A stretch of DNA of 64,000 nucleotides from Agelas oroides. Its lineage: Eukaryota > Porifera > Demospongiae > Agelasida > Agelasidae. The notes below the pieces were generated by a model that saw only the letters and a program-made list of their open reading frames with translations, ran no database searches and was not told where the DNA came from. The stretch covers positions 6,853,620 to 6,917,619 of the forward strand of contig OX422189.1 in assembly GCA_949130485.1 (NCBI GenBank), written 5' to 3'. Below, one piece after another: positions 10,601 to 19,800 of this stretch (its first letter is position 1; every line of letters begins with the position of its first letter). Both the position numbers and the translations under genes were made by a program.

Positions 10601-12587
10601 TATACTTGGTTTACTTCTTTATTGTATCACCATGGCAATATTCTAAGTCTGAAGCCACGCCTTCTGGATTCTAGAAGCACACAGTTTATACAACACGATC
10701 TGCAGGTAAATTTCCACACAGTTTCACCCCAGCAAAGTTATGTTTGACTCTTGACAATCTTTTTAGTCATTGCTTGAAGGTGTTTTCTAGTTGTTGAACT
10801 ACCTTCATCTATGTTTTAGCTTTGGTACGTATTAGGCTAGTGTTGCAGTCTTTGAGGTGCGCGCTCCCAACTTCCATATTGCTGCTTCAAGCTCCCACTT
10901 TCCACTTGTTCCGGCTCTTCCAGCATTCTGGATTTTCCATACACCCCTTGTTCCCGTCTTGTTTCCCATTCCCTGCTTTTCCAGTTACCCTCCCGGCATC
11001 TCTATATTATGAATTTGAATATTTGTGGAACTCATAACCAATTTTAGAACCTGCATATTCATTTCCCACAACAATTGTATATATGGATGCGCAGAATAAG
11101 CTTGTTGTCACGATCCTTACCTACAACAGATAGTCCAGAACTCACAAGAACCGTCACTTCCGAGCCATCCAACTTAGCTCGTGATATTGTCTCAGCCCTC
11201 ACGTCTGACCAAAACATATAGTCTTGCCTGGAAGAATCAAGTTTATTATATGAGGGTACGATGTTGTCTATTACTACTAGACTTATAGATGTGGTGATTA
11301 CTGTGATTATATCTCCAGTCTGTGCAACTGCTGTGCAACACTCTGAAGTAATATTCAACACAGTGAAATGTATTACAATGTAACCTCCAGTCTATGCCAC
11401 CCAGTTTTTGGCTTAACTAAAGTCATGGGTAAGTGTTTGTATAATGTGCCCTTGTTCCTGGAGACACTCTATCAAGCTCTATGAGGCCATTATTGGTATG
11501 TTGCATTGAATATATACCTGTAGTCATAATCAAGAGCAATGGGATTGTGTAGACCAGTCACTAAGCGCTGAATGTCACTTGAATTCAAGTTAGAACGATA
11601 AATGATACCAAAGTCTCTATCAGCAAATAGTAGGTATGGTTGCAGACCTGTATGTGAAGAGAGCAACCTAACAACAATAGCAACACTTGCTAGCTGATGT
11701 TACAGTGGTGGGAATCACTTCACAGTTGCTTCAGAGTCATCTGACAGGACCACTCAAATGAAATGTATGACCATAGATTCAGCCTAATTGCATGGGCCTC
11801 ATCAGGTGCATGCAAGGTACAAAATGTAAGACTGCTATACAATAGTCTCGTGTCCGGCCCAGGTGTATCTCCCGGCGAGAAAGAGTCTGGTGAAGTTGTG
11901 TCAAATTTCTTGGGTCTATTCATAACAGTGGCAAGGACCAATGTAGTCTTTCAATTAAGCCAGACCATCTCTCACCCTCCAGAAAAGTTTTTCTGGTGGG
12001 TGAGAGATGGGCTGGCTTGATAGACTAGGACCAATGAGACGGTGTGTGAGATTGTATACACTAAGCTACAACAGTAAAAAAATTTTTTTATCTCTACTTG
12101 GGTATCCATCCTTTGTTGAGTGGGTTTGGTGCAAAATGCTTTGAATGTTGCTAAGCTATACACTGTCACAAGAGCATGTGCTAGCCCAAGAAATTTGACA
12201 TGTATTTGTATGACAGAACATTTTTCATTATAAGAGGATGGGGTCTGGGGATGAGACTACAGCCTAAATATAGAAGATGGCGTCTGATATCAAGCATATC
12301 CACTTCTGTTCTTCTTCATAGTTAGCCTGAGAGGTGCTAGGACTTAGATTAGTAACACAAAAAAATTGTACGTGTGGCATGCCTCATTCTAATTAGTCTG
12401 ATGTCTGTGCTGTTACAGCATATGCCTGCAACACACAAAGACCAATTGCATTAATCTGGTGTATAGATATAAATGTGTGCAACAAAATTGGACACAATCA
12501 ATCTTTTGTCTTACCCTGAGCATACAGGCAGGTCATCAAGTGGCTGAGAATAAGCATGGCAGTTACCCAGTTCATGTATAAGCCCAT
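4605..12587 (-). CDS. LRP5/6-like single-propeller membrane receptor, copy 1 (12 exons, 698 aa)
   Basis: Exons, in coding order: 12587-12515, 11647-11518, 11227-11121, 8475-8316, 8252-7843, 7429-7298, 6754-6641, 6340-6233, 6149-6012, 5871-5764, 5672-5535, 5083-4605. All junctions are GT-AG, phases match throughout, and the sum is 2097 nt. Residues 1-24 are a signal peptide ending CLYAQG. Residues about 25-293 hold six YWTD-type blades (LLFADRD, YMFWSD, LYWTD, MYWSD, LYWID, LYWSD), i.e. one complete propeller. Residues about 294-337 are an EGF module ([15 protein letters not shown] ... YTCACP). Five LDLa modules follow at about 338-540, each with six cysteines and the calcium-binding DGSDE or DGTDE core. 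A helix of about 30 hydrophobic residues ([11 protein letters not shown]...) precedes a tail of about 125 residues with a PPPY motif ([10 protein letters not shown]). In known families YWTD-EGF pairs bind secreted ligands and LDLa modules bind basic ligands. The order is that of LRP5/6; PPPSPxS motifs of LRP5/6 are absent. The ligand is unknown. Confidence 0.85.
6930..7297. other. Intron with AT microsatellite and poly-C run
   Basis: The intron between the EGF exon and the first LDLa exon of receptor copy 1 contains a short TA repeat near 6943-6957, a T run near 6980 and about 19 consecutive C at 7044-7062. No exon was recognised here. Confidence 0.6.
7641..7707. mobile_element. Foldback MITE in the propeller-EGF intron of copy 1
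   Basis: Begins TAGCTTCGTTCTCAGGCTCT and ends AGCCTTGGAACAAGACTA, an imperfect inverted pair. Flanks GATATGGAT and GAAATGGAT agree at 8 of 9 positions, indicating a 9 bp target duplication. The same element sits at the same intron position in receptor copy 2 (24788-24854, also 67 bp), so it inserted before the genes were duplicated. Confidence 0.65.
8476..11120. other. Large intron of receptor copy 1
   Basis: No exon was recognised in this 2.6 kb intron. It holds a run of about 19 G near 9410-9428 and stretches at 9610-9780 that match the corresponding intron of copy 2 (27.0-27.2 kb: shared GTGGGTGTATCAA, AAGCTGCC and GTGAATACATT). The fragment at 9318-9345, TGTGCTGCTCGCTCAGGCTC, is one arm of the foldback family complete at 55664-55765. 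Confidence 0.55.
11843..12259. mobile_element. TAGTCTCG-ended inverted-repeat element, intron 1 of copy 1
   Basis: The left end reads TAGTCTCGTGTCCGGCCC and the right end, inverted, reads TAGTCTCATCCCCAGACC. Internal inverted segments (TCAAATTTCTTGGG and CCCAAGAAATTTGA) strengthen a foldback structure. A related, more diverged copy lies at the same place in copy 2 (about 28617-28920), so it predates the duplication. A clean target duplication was not found. Confidence 0.45.
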
Positions 12588-14030
12588 TGTGCAGTTCCTT
12601 CTTCTAGCAGTTGAGTGGGCTTTAGAAAAGTACAAATAGCACAAAATATTACAGTGAGTATTACAATTTCTGAAATCATTAGCTACATGTTGTTTATGTA
12701 CGTTCACAAACAGTGCCACACAATATTCATGTACCACTTACCACAGCATAAGATGTGTAAATGTATCTAGCAAAGTATCCTTGGTAGATCCCTCTGAAGT
12801 CTCATTCTTAACAAGCAAAGAACTTTGCTGTATTATGCTATGGCTAATAGTGCGGCAGCTAGTCTAATTCATTTTCAGAAGCACCGTGGCACTAAAACAA
12901 AATGGCTTATTTGAGTGTAAATACATTCCAAAGCAATACTTAACAAGTAGTTAGTGGACAAAGCTGACTAGCTCTTTCAGTCACTTCCCTCAATCAGCCC
13001 CCAGGGGATAAAAGTTGTTGACTGAAATAGCCAATGGCCATCAGTGCCCATCAATTTGTGGAGAAATTGCAGTGATAGTAGAGGAGTATTGAGGAGTTAC
13101 TAAACTTGTTTAATTTCCCCGTTCATATTACTTTCAGCTGGTATATTTTTACTTTGGAGTATACGCGATTAAGTTATAGTTATAGCACAGTGTCAGGGAT
13201 TTATCAGTAAACAGACTGAGTTCGAGGGTGTAGCCCGAGGACGAGGTTTGTTCACTAACAGCCATAAATCCTTGGCCACCTGTGCTGTAACTATCATATA
13301 TTGGTCTTTTGTTGTGAACACACCTGTACATGTGAAGTGTTTAAAGCAACTTCAAAATTATTTAATTAACACACAATTGCATGTATTTATTATAAAACCT
13401 GCAATGTAGTAAGCAATATAGTGTAATGTAAACTAATTAATACATTGAGAGGGAATTATGAGCCATTTTTTTCCTTTGTAGCCCTCAGGGAGGGGAAATA
13501 TCACAGTTAAACCTGTTGTATAGGCAAAACTATACTAGGTCTGATATATTCGGACGTAACCAGCGATAGTACACGTAAGCCCTTCATAGTATATATAAAC
13601 AACTTACAGCTGATTGCTTGATCTTGGTTTCTTTTCTCTTCGGTGTCGCTAAATTAATGCATGCGCAGATACAAACTATACCTCTTATAGTGGTTAAGTC
13701 TAATTTACGCTGAACAAACCGGATGCGTGCACCATAGTAAGTTCAGCTCTCTTTGAATACCGAGGAGCCTGGTATATAGACAATAAGCATTTCATTGACT
13801 TCCGTAAGTGAATGCAGACAGATTTGTGGCTGACAAGTCTGGTAGTTGATTCAATTATCCCCATTGCACTTCCGTGGCATTCAACTATGACCGATGAACT
13901 AGTCCCGCGGAAAGGGGACGGTTGAAATCAACAGTATTAGAGTAATGACGGCAGTTTACATAACCCTAGGATGCATCCACTGCCAGTGACCTTCTGGCAG
14001 GCTGCAGATATTACCGTTTTGCCCCGAGCA
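12588..14030. other. Upstream region of receptor copy 1, partly duplicated upstream of copy 2
   Basis: This stretch should hold the promoter and 5' untranslated region of copy 1. Segments at about 13020-13147 and 13604-14000 match 29400-29548 and 38185-38530: shared words include GTCAGCGTCCATCAAT-like sequence, CTTCTCTTCGG, CTGAACAAACCGGATGC and CAGTGACCTTCTGGC. Between the two matching parts copy 1 has about 450 bp while copy 2 has about 8.6 kb of inserted elements. No convincing TATA box was found at a useful distance from the start codon. Confidence 0.55.
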
Positions 14031-15298
14031 AGCACCCATTTCCGTGTGGTTTTGTGAGCCAAGTTTCTCCGTGTAACCGCCCACCATGAAAAAATTCTTG
14101 TGTGGTGACTCGAAACACAGTCGAAAGTAGGCCTAAGCCCATTTGCAGTTCGAACCTTTGCTGCCTGATGTCGAGGCGCCTGAAGCGCGATTGTAGTTAC
14201 GAACGTGAGCTCGGTGACATTTCGAACGCCACCTATCCGTAGCCTTGTTAGCAGCGTTCTTCCGTAGGGCAGCATTACGAAATTTGCATACCGCATGCGA
14301 CGAACGCTGGCAACAAGGCTATTGGTCGGTTCGTTTTCTTACACGGTACAGCTTTATCCACGCTAGGCTAACCTCGTTTGACAATAAAAGCACGGGCGAA
14401 GCGGCGATGAAGGTCGATTCGGTAGCCCTTGGGAGCTAACTTTGGATCCGAGGCGGGCGCTTGCATGGGAATACATCCTCCGTGCAACCGCTCACTCCTG
14501 GTACTTGAGCTGCGAGCGTCCATGGGCGCTTGCTCGGGCAGTTTTTGGTACACGAGGTTTTTCCATTCCCTTCCGCTCAAGTTACAACTTAATGGTTACA
14601 CAGGTGCGGTATGCTTTATACCATATTTCTGTCCTCATCTCAGTTGTATTAAGGCATGGGAGCTCTGGCCAAGATCTTATATACAAAGTACTAAATTGCT
14701 CACAGATGCCTAAGGCATACTGCTTTGTGTATGAAACTTGGTAAGAATGTTTTAGCACCATTTGGCCACTTCCAGGTTTGCTCAGGATGCGAAGATCCAT
14801 GACCCTTGGGCAGAGTTTGGTGAAGTAGAATTGAACAAGGTATGTAGCTCTTGAGCTCTGGGTTGGCAAATTCCTCTCGTTCAAGTGTTGATTTGATTCC
14901 AAGAAGTTCCTTTGCTGTGTTCATGCTTTTCTTGCAATTTTCCACATCATTTTGCTTGGTCATGTGCTGGTGCTGGTCATAGGCATGGAATGCATTGGCT
15001 GAGACTTCATTAACCAGCACCCCAAGGGCTTCATATCCTTAATGACCATGCTCACACTAACTAGTATTCAGTAAACAAAAACATGCATGGAAAAGCATGG
15101 ATAATATAGTACTATATTATCCATGGCAAAAGGCGGACGACTTCCTACCCACGAAACAATGTATAGCATATATAGTAAGAAAAAAGAACCAATCTACTTT
15201 CAAATAACCGAGATGGAAGTTGCTACAGTTTTTACAAGGCTGCCAGACCTATTTTAAGGCAAGTTGTCTAAATAATCTTTAGAGCACAAAAAATTGGG
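14031..15298. other. CpG-richer stretch without recognisable gene
   Basis: Several 60-119 codon open frames occur on both strands (for example 13937-14296 and 14700-15020 on minus, 14442-14744 on plus), but they overlap each other and show no motif. A short palindromic element occupies 14240-14321. The region may be a degraded element or an unrecognised first exon. Confidence 0.35.
14240..14321. mobile_element. Foldback MITE, TAGCC-end family
   Basis: Begins TAGCCTTGTTAGCAGCGTTC and ends GAACGCTGGCAACAAGGCTA, near-perfect 20 bp inverted arms with a 40 bp spacer. Flanking 9-mers do not match, so the target duplication is lost or the limits are slightly off. Its ends match the elements at 817, 7641, 24788 and 60978. 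Confidence 0.55.
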
Positions 15299-15524
15299 TT
15301 GATCTCATGGCAATTGATCTCGTGAGAATTGATCTTGTAGCATCTTGATCTCATGGCAGTTGATCTCATGACAGTTGATCTAATGACAGTTGATCTCATG
15401 GCAATTGATCTCGTAAGAATTGATCTCGTGAGAATTGATCTTGTGGCAGTTGATCTCATGGCAGTTGATCTCATGACAGTTGATCTGGTGGGAATTGATC
15501 TCATGAGAATTGATCTCGTGACAC
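15299..15524. repeat. 15 bp tandem repeat with GATC in every unit
   Basis: About fifteen copies of a unit like TTGATCTCATGGCAG. Because 15 is a multiple of three, both strands stay open: plus frames read a pentapeptide such as MAVDL or MTVDL and minus frames read MRST(A/V)-like units. No start, domain or splice context supports translation, so it is listed as a repeat. Confidence 0.9.
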
Positions 15525-16257
15525 CGTCTTCTTTACTGTGTTGCTCATTTACTTTAGCTAGTATGGTTAATAACTCAGTTGAAGACTGCATTACGTTTAT
15601 TTTTTCCTAAGTGTACCCATCACATTGTGCTGTGTATCAGGTATTTTTATTGAAGTAGCTGAGACGTTTTTGTCACATTTATCACACATTAATCTTGCTT
15701 TCTCACACTTTGGGTACATGCATGTTTGATGACATTTATAAATTTGTTCGTTCATCTGCACCATGCAGACTTTGTACCACATGAGCATGCAGCAAAATAG
15801 ATTCATAATAGCCAGCCTATTTTAATGTCTCAAGTCACAACTACATGCTCCTTCTTGTATACACACTTTATCTCTCATGGTGAACACTGTTATGAAAATT
15901 AACAGCATTACTTATGAGGCAACACTAACTGCTAGGCTGTGTGTTTACTGGCACATGTACAGACAGCAGAGGGCAGTGCAACTAGATGTTCCGACTTCAT
16001 GGTTCATTTTTTCTAGCTTCATGGACAGTTGTCTTTGCTGCTACTGTCAGAGACTCAGTACACAAGCTGTGAAATCAGCACAAATACTCCACTCGGACTC
16101 ACTCCATGCTGATAAACCATTAGCTATTAGTTTTGATCTTGTAATCTCCCGAAAATAGGCCCACCCTCAAAAATAAGTTTGCCCTCCTTGTTTCAATGAA
16201 GTGTAACATTGCAAAGGTGCTTTCCTTATGGTATTGTAGCACATTTATTAAGTATTG

Positions 16258-16694
16258 GTGTGTTAAAAGTGGCTATTCTATATAAAAAAATTGTGCTAGA
16301 AATCCTGGACACTGTAAGTAAACCATTTGCATTTTGTTGAATTTCTGACTTCACTGAACTGAAAACCAGATGCCATGTGGTAAACAAAACTGGAACTTTA
16401 CCACATGGCATCTCTGGGTTTGCCATTTATACAAAACTGGAAATCAACAAAACTGGAACTTTTCCACATGGCATATCTGGAGTTTGCTGTTCTTGTGGAC
16501 CAGCACACTGCTAAAAACTGCCTGATTCATGCTCAATTTTACAGCTTCAAAGACTCCACAGAAGAAAACAAACAATGTAGAAGCTTCACTAGCTTCTGTG
16601 AATTCAGGAATTCAACTAAACACAAATGGTTTACTTTCAGTGTTCAGGATTTCTAGCACAATTTTCAGAATGTTAGAATGGCCACTTTTGTACA
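16258..16694. mobile_element. Foldback element with about 100 bp arms
   Basis: The left arm (about 16258-16355) and right arm (about 16590-16694) are inverted copies; matching words include TGCTAGAAATCCTG against CAGGATTTCTAGCA and GTAAACCATTTGCA against its inverse. A second, smaller hairpin (AGATGCCATGTGGTAAA / TTTACCACATGGCATCT) lies inside at 16367-16412. The element splits a dispersed repeat also present at 4383-4592, which places its insertion after that repeat. Confidence 0.6.
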
Positions 16695-17082
16695 CTCATT
16701 GTATAGCAGCAGCTAAAATCCTCTGTGGATATGATGAAACTGATTGCTTATGGTTTAAAGTGCTCCTGAGGTTAAGTCAATTAATGCAGCAGTTTGGATT
16801 GCTGATGTATAACTAGGAGTGTGCAACTAATCTGTGTTTACTTTTTCATATTTAGACTGAGTTCATAACACTGCAGTGTTGTGTTACTATAGCAGTACAA
16901 TGTATAGCTGCTGTCAATACCTTTACTTATCATGCCTATCAAAATTGTGGAAAGCCTATACATGCACCCTGTGATTTTGAGTGGTGAATTTCAAAGTGGA
17001 ATTCTGCCAGGTATGATTCATGTGTTTAATACTCCTTGGCTTTTTATCAGGTATCAAGTTGCAATGTTGATACAGTACAACC

Positions 17083-19176
17083 GACTCAAGGGCGTAGGAA
17101 TTGGGGGAGCTAGGGGGGCTGTAGCCCCCCCCCCCCCCTTCACAACTACTGGGGAGGCTTATCCCCAGCCCCTGTACTTGGACCGGGAGGCAAATTTCTA
17201 TCTGACGCACCCTTTTCGAACTTAGTCTCTGCACCGAACATGCTAAGTTCATGAAACGAACTGCGCATGCGTGATTGGGTGGAGTTGTACCCATATGAAC
17301 CCTACAATATCTTCATACAGTCATCAAGCAAGGTGAGCTATAGCATGTTTTCCACTGTGACTGAACTAGTGTTGTGGTTGACAAAAGCAATTGGTTGGTC
17401 AACCACTATGTTATTTTTTTAATGTGCGAAGGGGTGGTTTCTCAGAGTCACTGTAGACTGAAGGGGTAGTTTCTCTGTAGCTATAGCTACAGTGACTTTG
17501 AAAAACCACCCATTTTATGGTCACAGTAAAGACATTTGGGTACTTGACAGCTTGATTTCACTGCAAACCGAGAGCTTGAGTGTTTGACTACAAGTCAATC
17601 TATTGACCTTGAAAGTAGCCAAATACAGACCTAAAAATGTCATCACATGCGATTATTTGTAGCATTAGGTAGACAGAGACGGTAGGCACACGGAAGGCTC
17701 TGCTCGACGAACAATCTTGAGACCCTTCTGGCTTCTAAATCCTATTTCTGTTCAAAGTCTAAACGTTTGCAAGGCAGTGTCATGCATCTACTTTGGTACA
17801 CTCGGAACTGATCAACACAAACCCAAGTATATATAAATTGTAATGATCGAGTACCACCCCTTGTGTGACTGCATTCTGTCCACCTGATGTTACGTGACAT
17901 CACTGCATGTGATGAGATCTCCCACGCCTTCTCCCACTGTAGCTATATGCAGGTGCACTGTGGCTGTGTTTGAAGTTTGTATACAAGTCCAGGCTGGGAG
18001 ATTTTACCACATGAGAGACATCAATGTCTTCCTAGGAAGAGGAGGGGTGTGGAGAATCCTTGTACCTTCCTGATGGGGAAAATCTCACAGGCCGCACTCA
18101 AAGTGATCAAAAGATGATGGAAAATTAAAGCTAATGGCATGCACTCATTTCTTTTTCAGACGAAATTGTGTCCACAAAAATGTCTTATTTTTGCTGATAT
18201 GAACCTGTGCAAGTTCCTTTTGTCACACCAAATTGCTGTCCTTTTCAATTGGACTCTTGGACTCCGACACACATGAACAATTAGACAAGAAAATTGTCCC
18301 TTCCTCCCAAAGTCATTGTTTGATGTTGAAGATGTGAACACAGTTGACTGAAGAGCGACTGAATGGTGAATCAACTGCAGAGCCATTTTATGCAAAAACT
18401 GCAACCAAAACTGATGGGTGCAGGTTTAGGTTTCAAGCATGCTGTCTAACTGCAGTGTGAAAAAGATGTAGGGATGGGGCATTGCCTTTATGTTGACCTT
18501 TGCTTTTATATGCTATCATCCTGTTTGCATACTTTTTGGCATGCCATCCCTACATGTTTTTACATTTTTTATTTTTATTATAATAGGAATAATACAACTT
18601 CACGGTAAGTATTGTGAAGAGTATTCACAGTCAGAGATACAATATAATCCAAATTAACTTTATTGCTGGCATTTTTGGACGGCTCTACTACATATGCTGA
18701 AGATTCACAGGTTGGCAGGCTTAGCTGGCAGCAGAAACGCTGCGCTATACGCTGTTCACGCTATGCAGCTTTATAGAGTTCAAGGGTTTAACTCCACCCA
18801 TCCACGCATGCGCAGTTCGTTAGCATGAACTTTGTGCAGAGATTATGTTCGAAACGGGTGCGTCAGATAGAAGTTCGCGACCGGGAGGGGTTGGTTGTGC
18901 ATGTCCACGGGTAATTAATACAGGAGCATCTGTAGCTTGTACAGCAACAGGTTGCAAATGAAGCGATTATATCGTCTTTTGAATCATGCCTGTATCCGAT
19001 TCCACGTTGGAGAAGAGAGCGCATCCAATGGCGAGTTTTTCACTAATTAGTGGGCGTGGTTTTAAGAATTTCGCTTTGCGCTTTGCGCGCGGTACATATC
19101 TTTTACCAACACTACTAAAGCATAGCCCCCCCCCCCCCCCCCCCCCCCCTACTAAATACCCTTTCCTACGCCACTG
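17083..19176. mobile_element. hAT-like non-autonomous element
   Basis: The right end, inverted, reads CAGTGGCGTAGGAAAGGG, a typical hAT-style terminus, and the left end reads CAAGGGCGTAGGAATTGGGG a few bases inside. The 8 bp GTACAACC flanks it on both sides (17075-17082 and 19177-19184), the duplication length expected for hAT. Subterminal segments at 17160-17285 and 18790-18900 are inverted copies of one another (for example ACGCACCCTTTTCGAAC against GTTCGAAACGGGTGCGT). No transposase was recognised inside. Long C runs flank both inner ends. The first four bases (GACT) do not fit the right end, so the left limit may be off slightly. Confidence 0.6.
18466..18555. mobile_element. Small MITE nested in the hAT-like element
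   Basis: Perfect 12 bp ends ATGTAGGGATGG and CCATCCCTACAT bound about 90 bp. Related ends recur at 45609-45625, 50969-51120 and 58860-58975 (variants of GATGTAGGGATGGCACG), so this is a dispersed family. Confidence 0.5.
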
Positions 19177-19184
19177 GTACAACC

Positions 19185-19800
19185 TTTACATTGCTAAACT
19201 CAGTCTACCCCTCCTACCTCAAAAGGGAAGTTCATACATTTCTAATGTATATCTGCATGGCCATGCATAGGGTGAGGGAAGACAAGCTTACCTGCATTTA
19301 AACCCAAGCTGAATTTGGCCTTGGCAAATTATGCCTAAGCATAATGGTAGGGTGAAAGCATAAGAGCGTATCCTGGCATTGTGATGACAAAGAAGAACAG
19401 CATAACAACAATTTCAGTTAACTTTATAAGGAGTATGAGCATCAGATAAGAGGATCAGTCTTGATGGCTTTTTGTACTTGTTACACCTGCAGATCAGTGT
19501 TTAATAGGCCAAAGCCACAGTATAAGTAATAATTATTATAAGGAAGCACAAATATAAGACAATTCCACAAAGGCTTATTCTAGATTGTCACTTAATTCAG
19601 AAAGCAGCAGATCAATTTGATTATCAAGGTTGCATATCTAACACAAACCATCAATCAAAGTGTACCTATATACTACCACATGCAAGTTCTCTGAGTCTAC
19701 ATCTAAAATTTCTGCAAGTGCACATTATATACTGTCATGTACTCATACCGTATGAACACACTACCTCGACTATTCTCATGCACAGTCTTTTAGGCTGTCC
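19185..19800. other. Region downstream of receptor copy 2
   Basis: No gene or named repeat was recognised. The 3' untranslated region of copy 2 should lie here on the minus strand, but no canonical AATAAA was found in the first 400 bases past the stop. Confidence 0.5.

Noticed and set aside
11059-11361. 100-codon minus frame as its own gene
   Set aside because: Only 11121-11227 is coding, as exon 3 of receptor copy 1; the rest is intron.
13937-14296. 119-codon minus frame
   Set aside because: Overlaps a foldback element and opposing frames of similar length; no motif or splice context.
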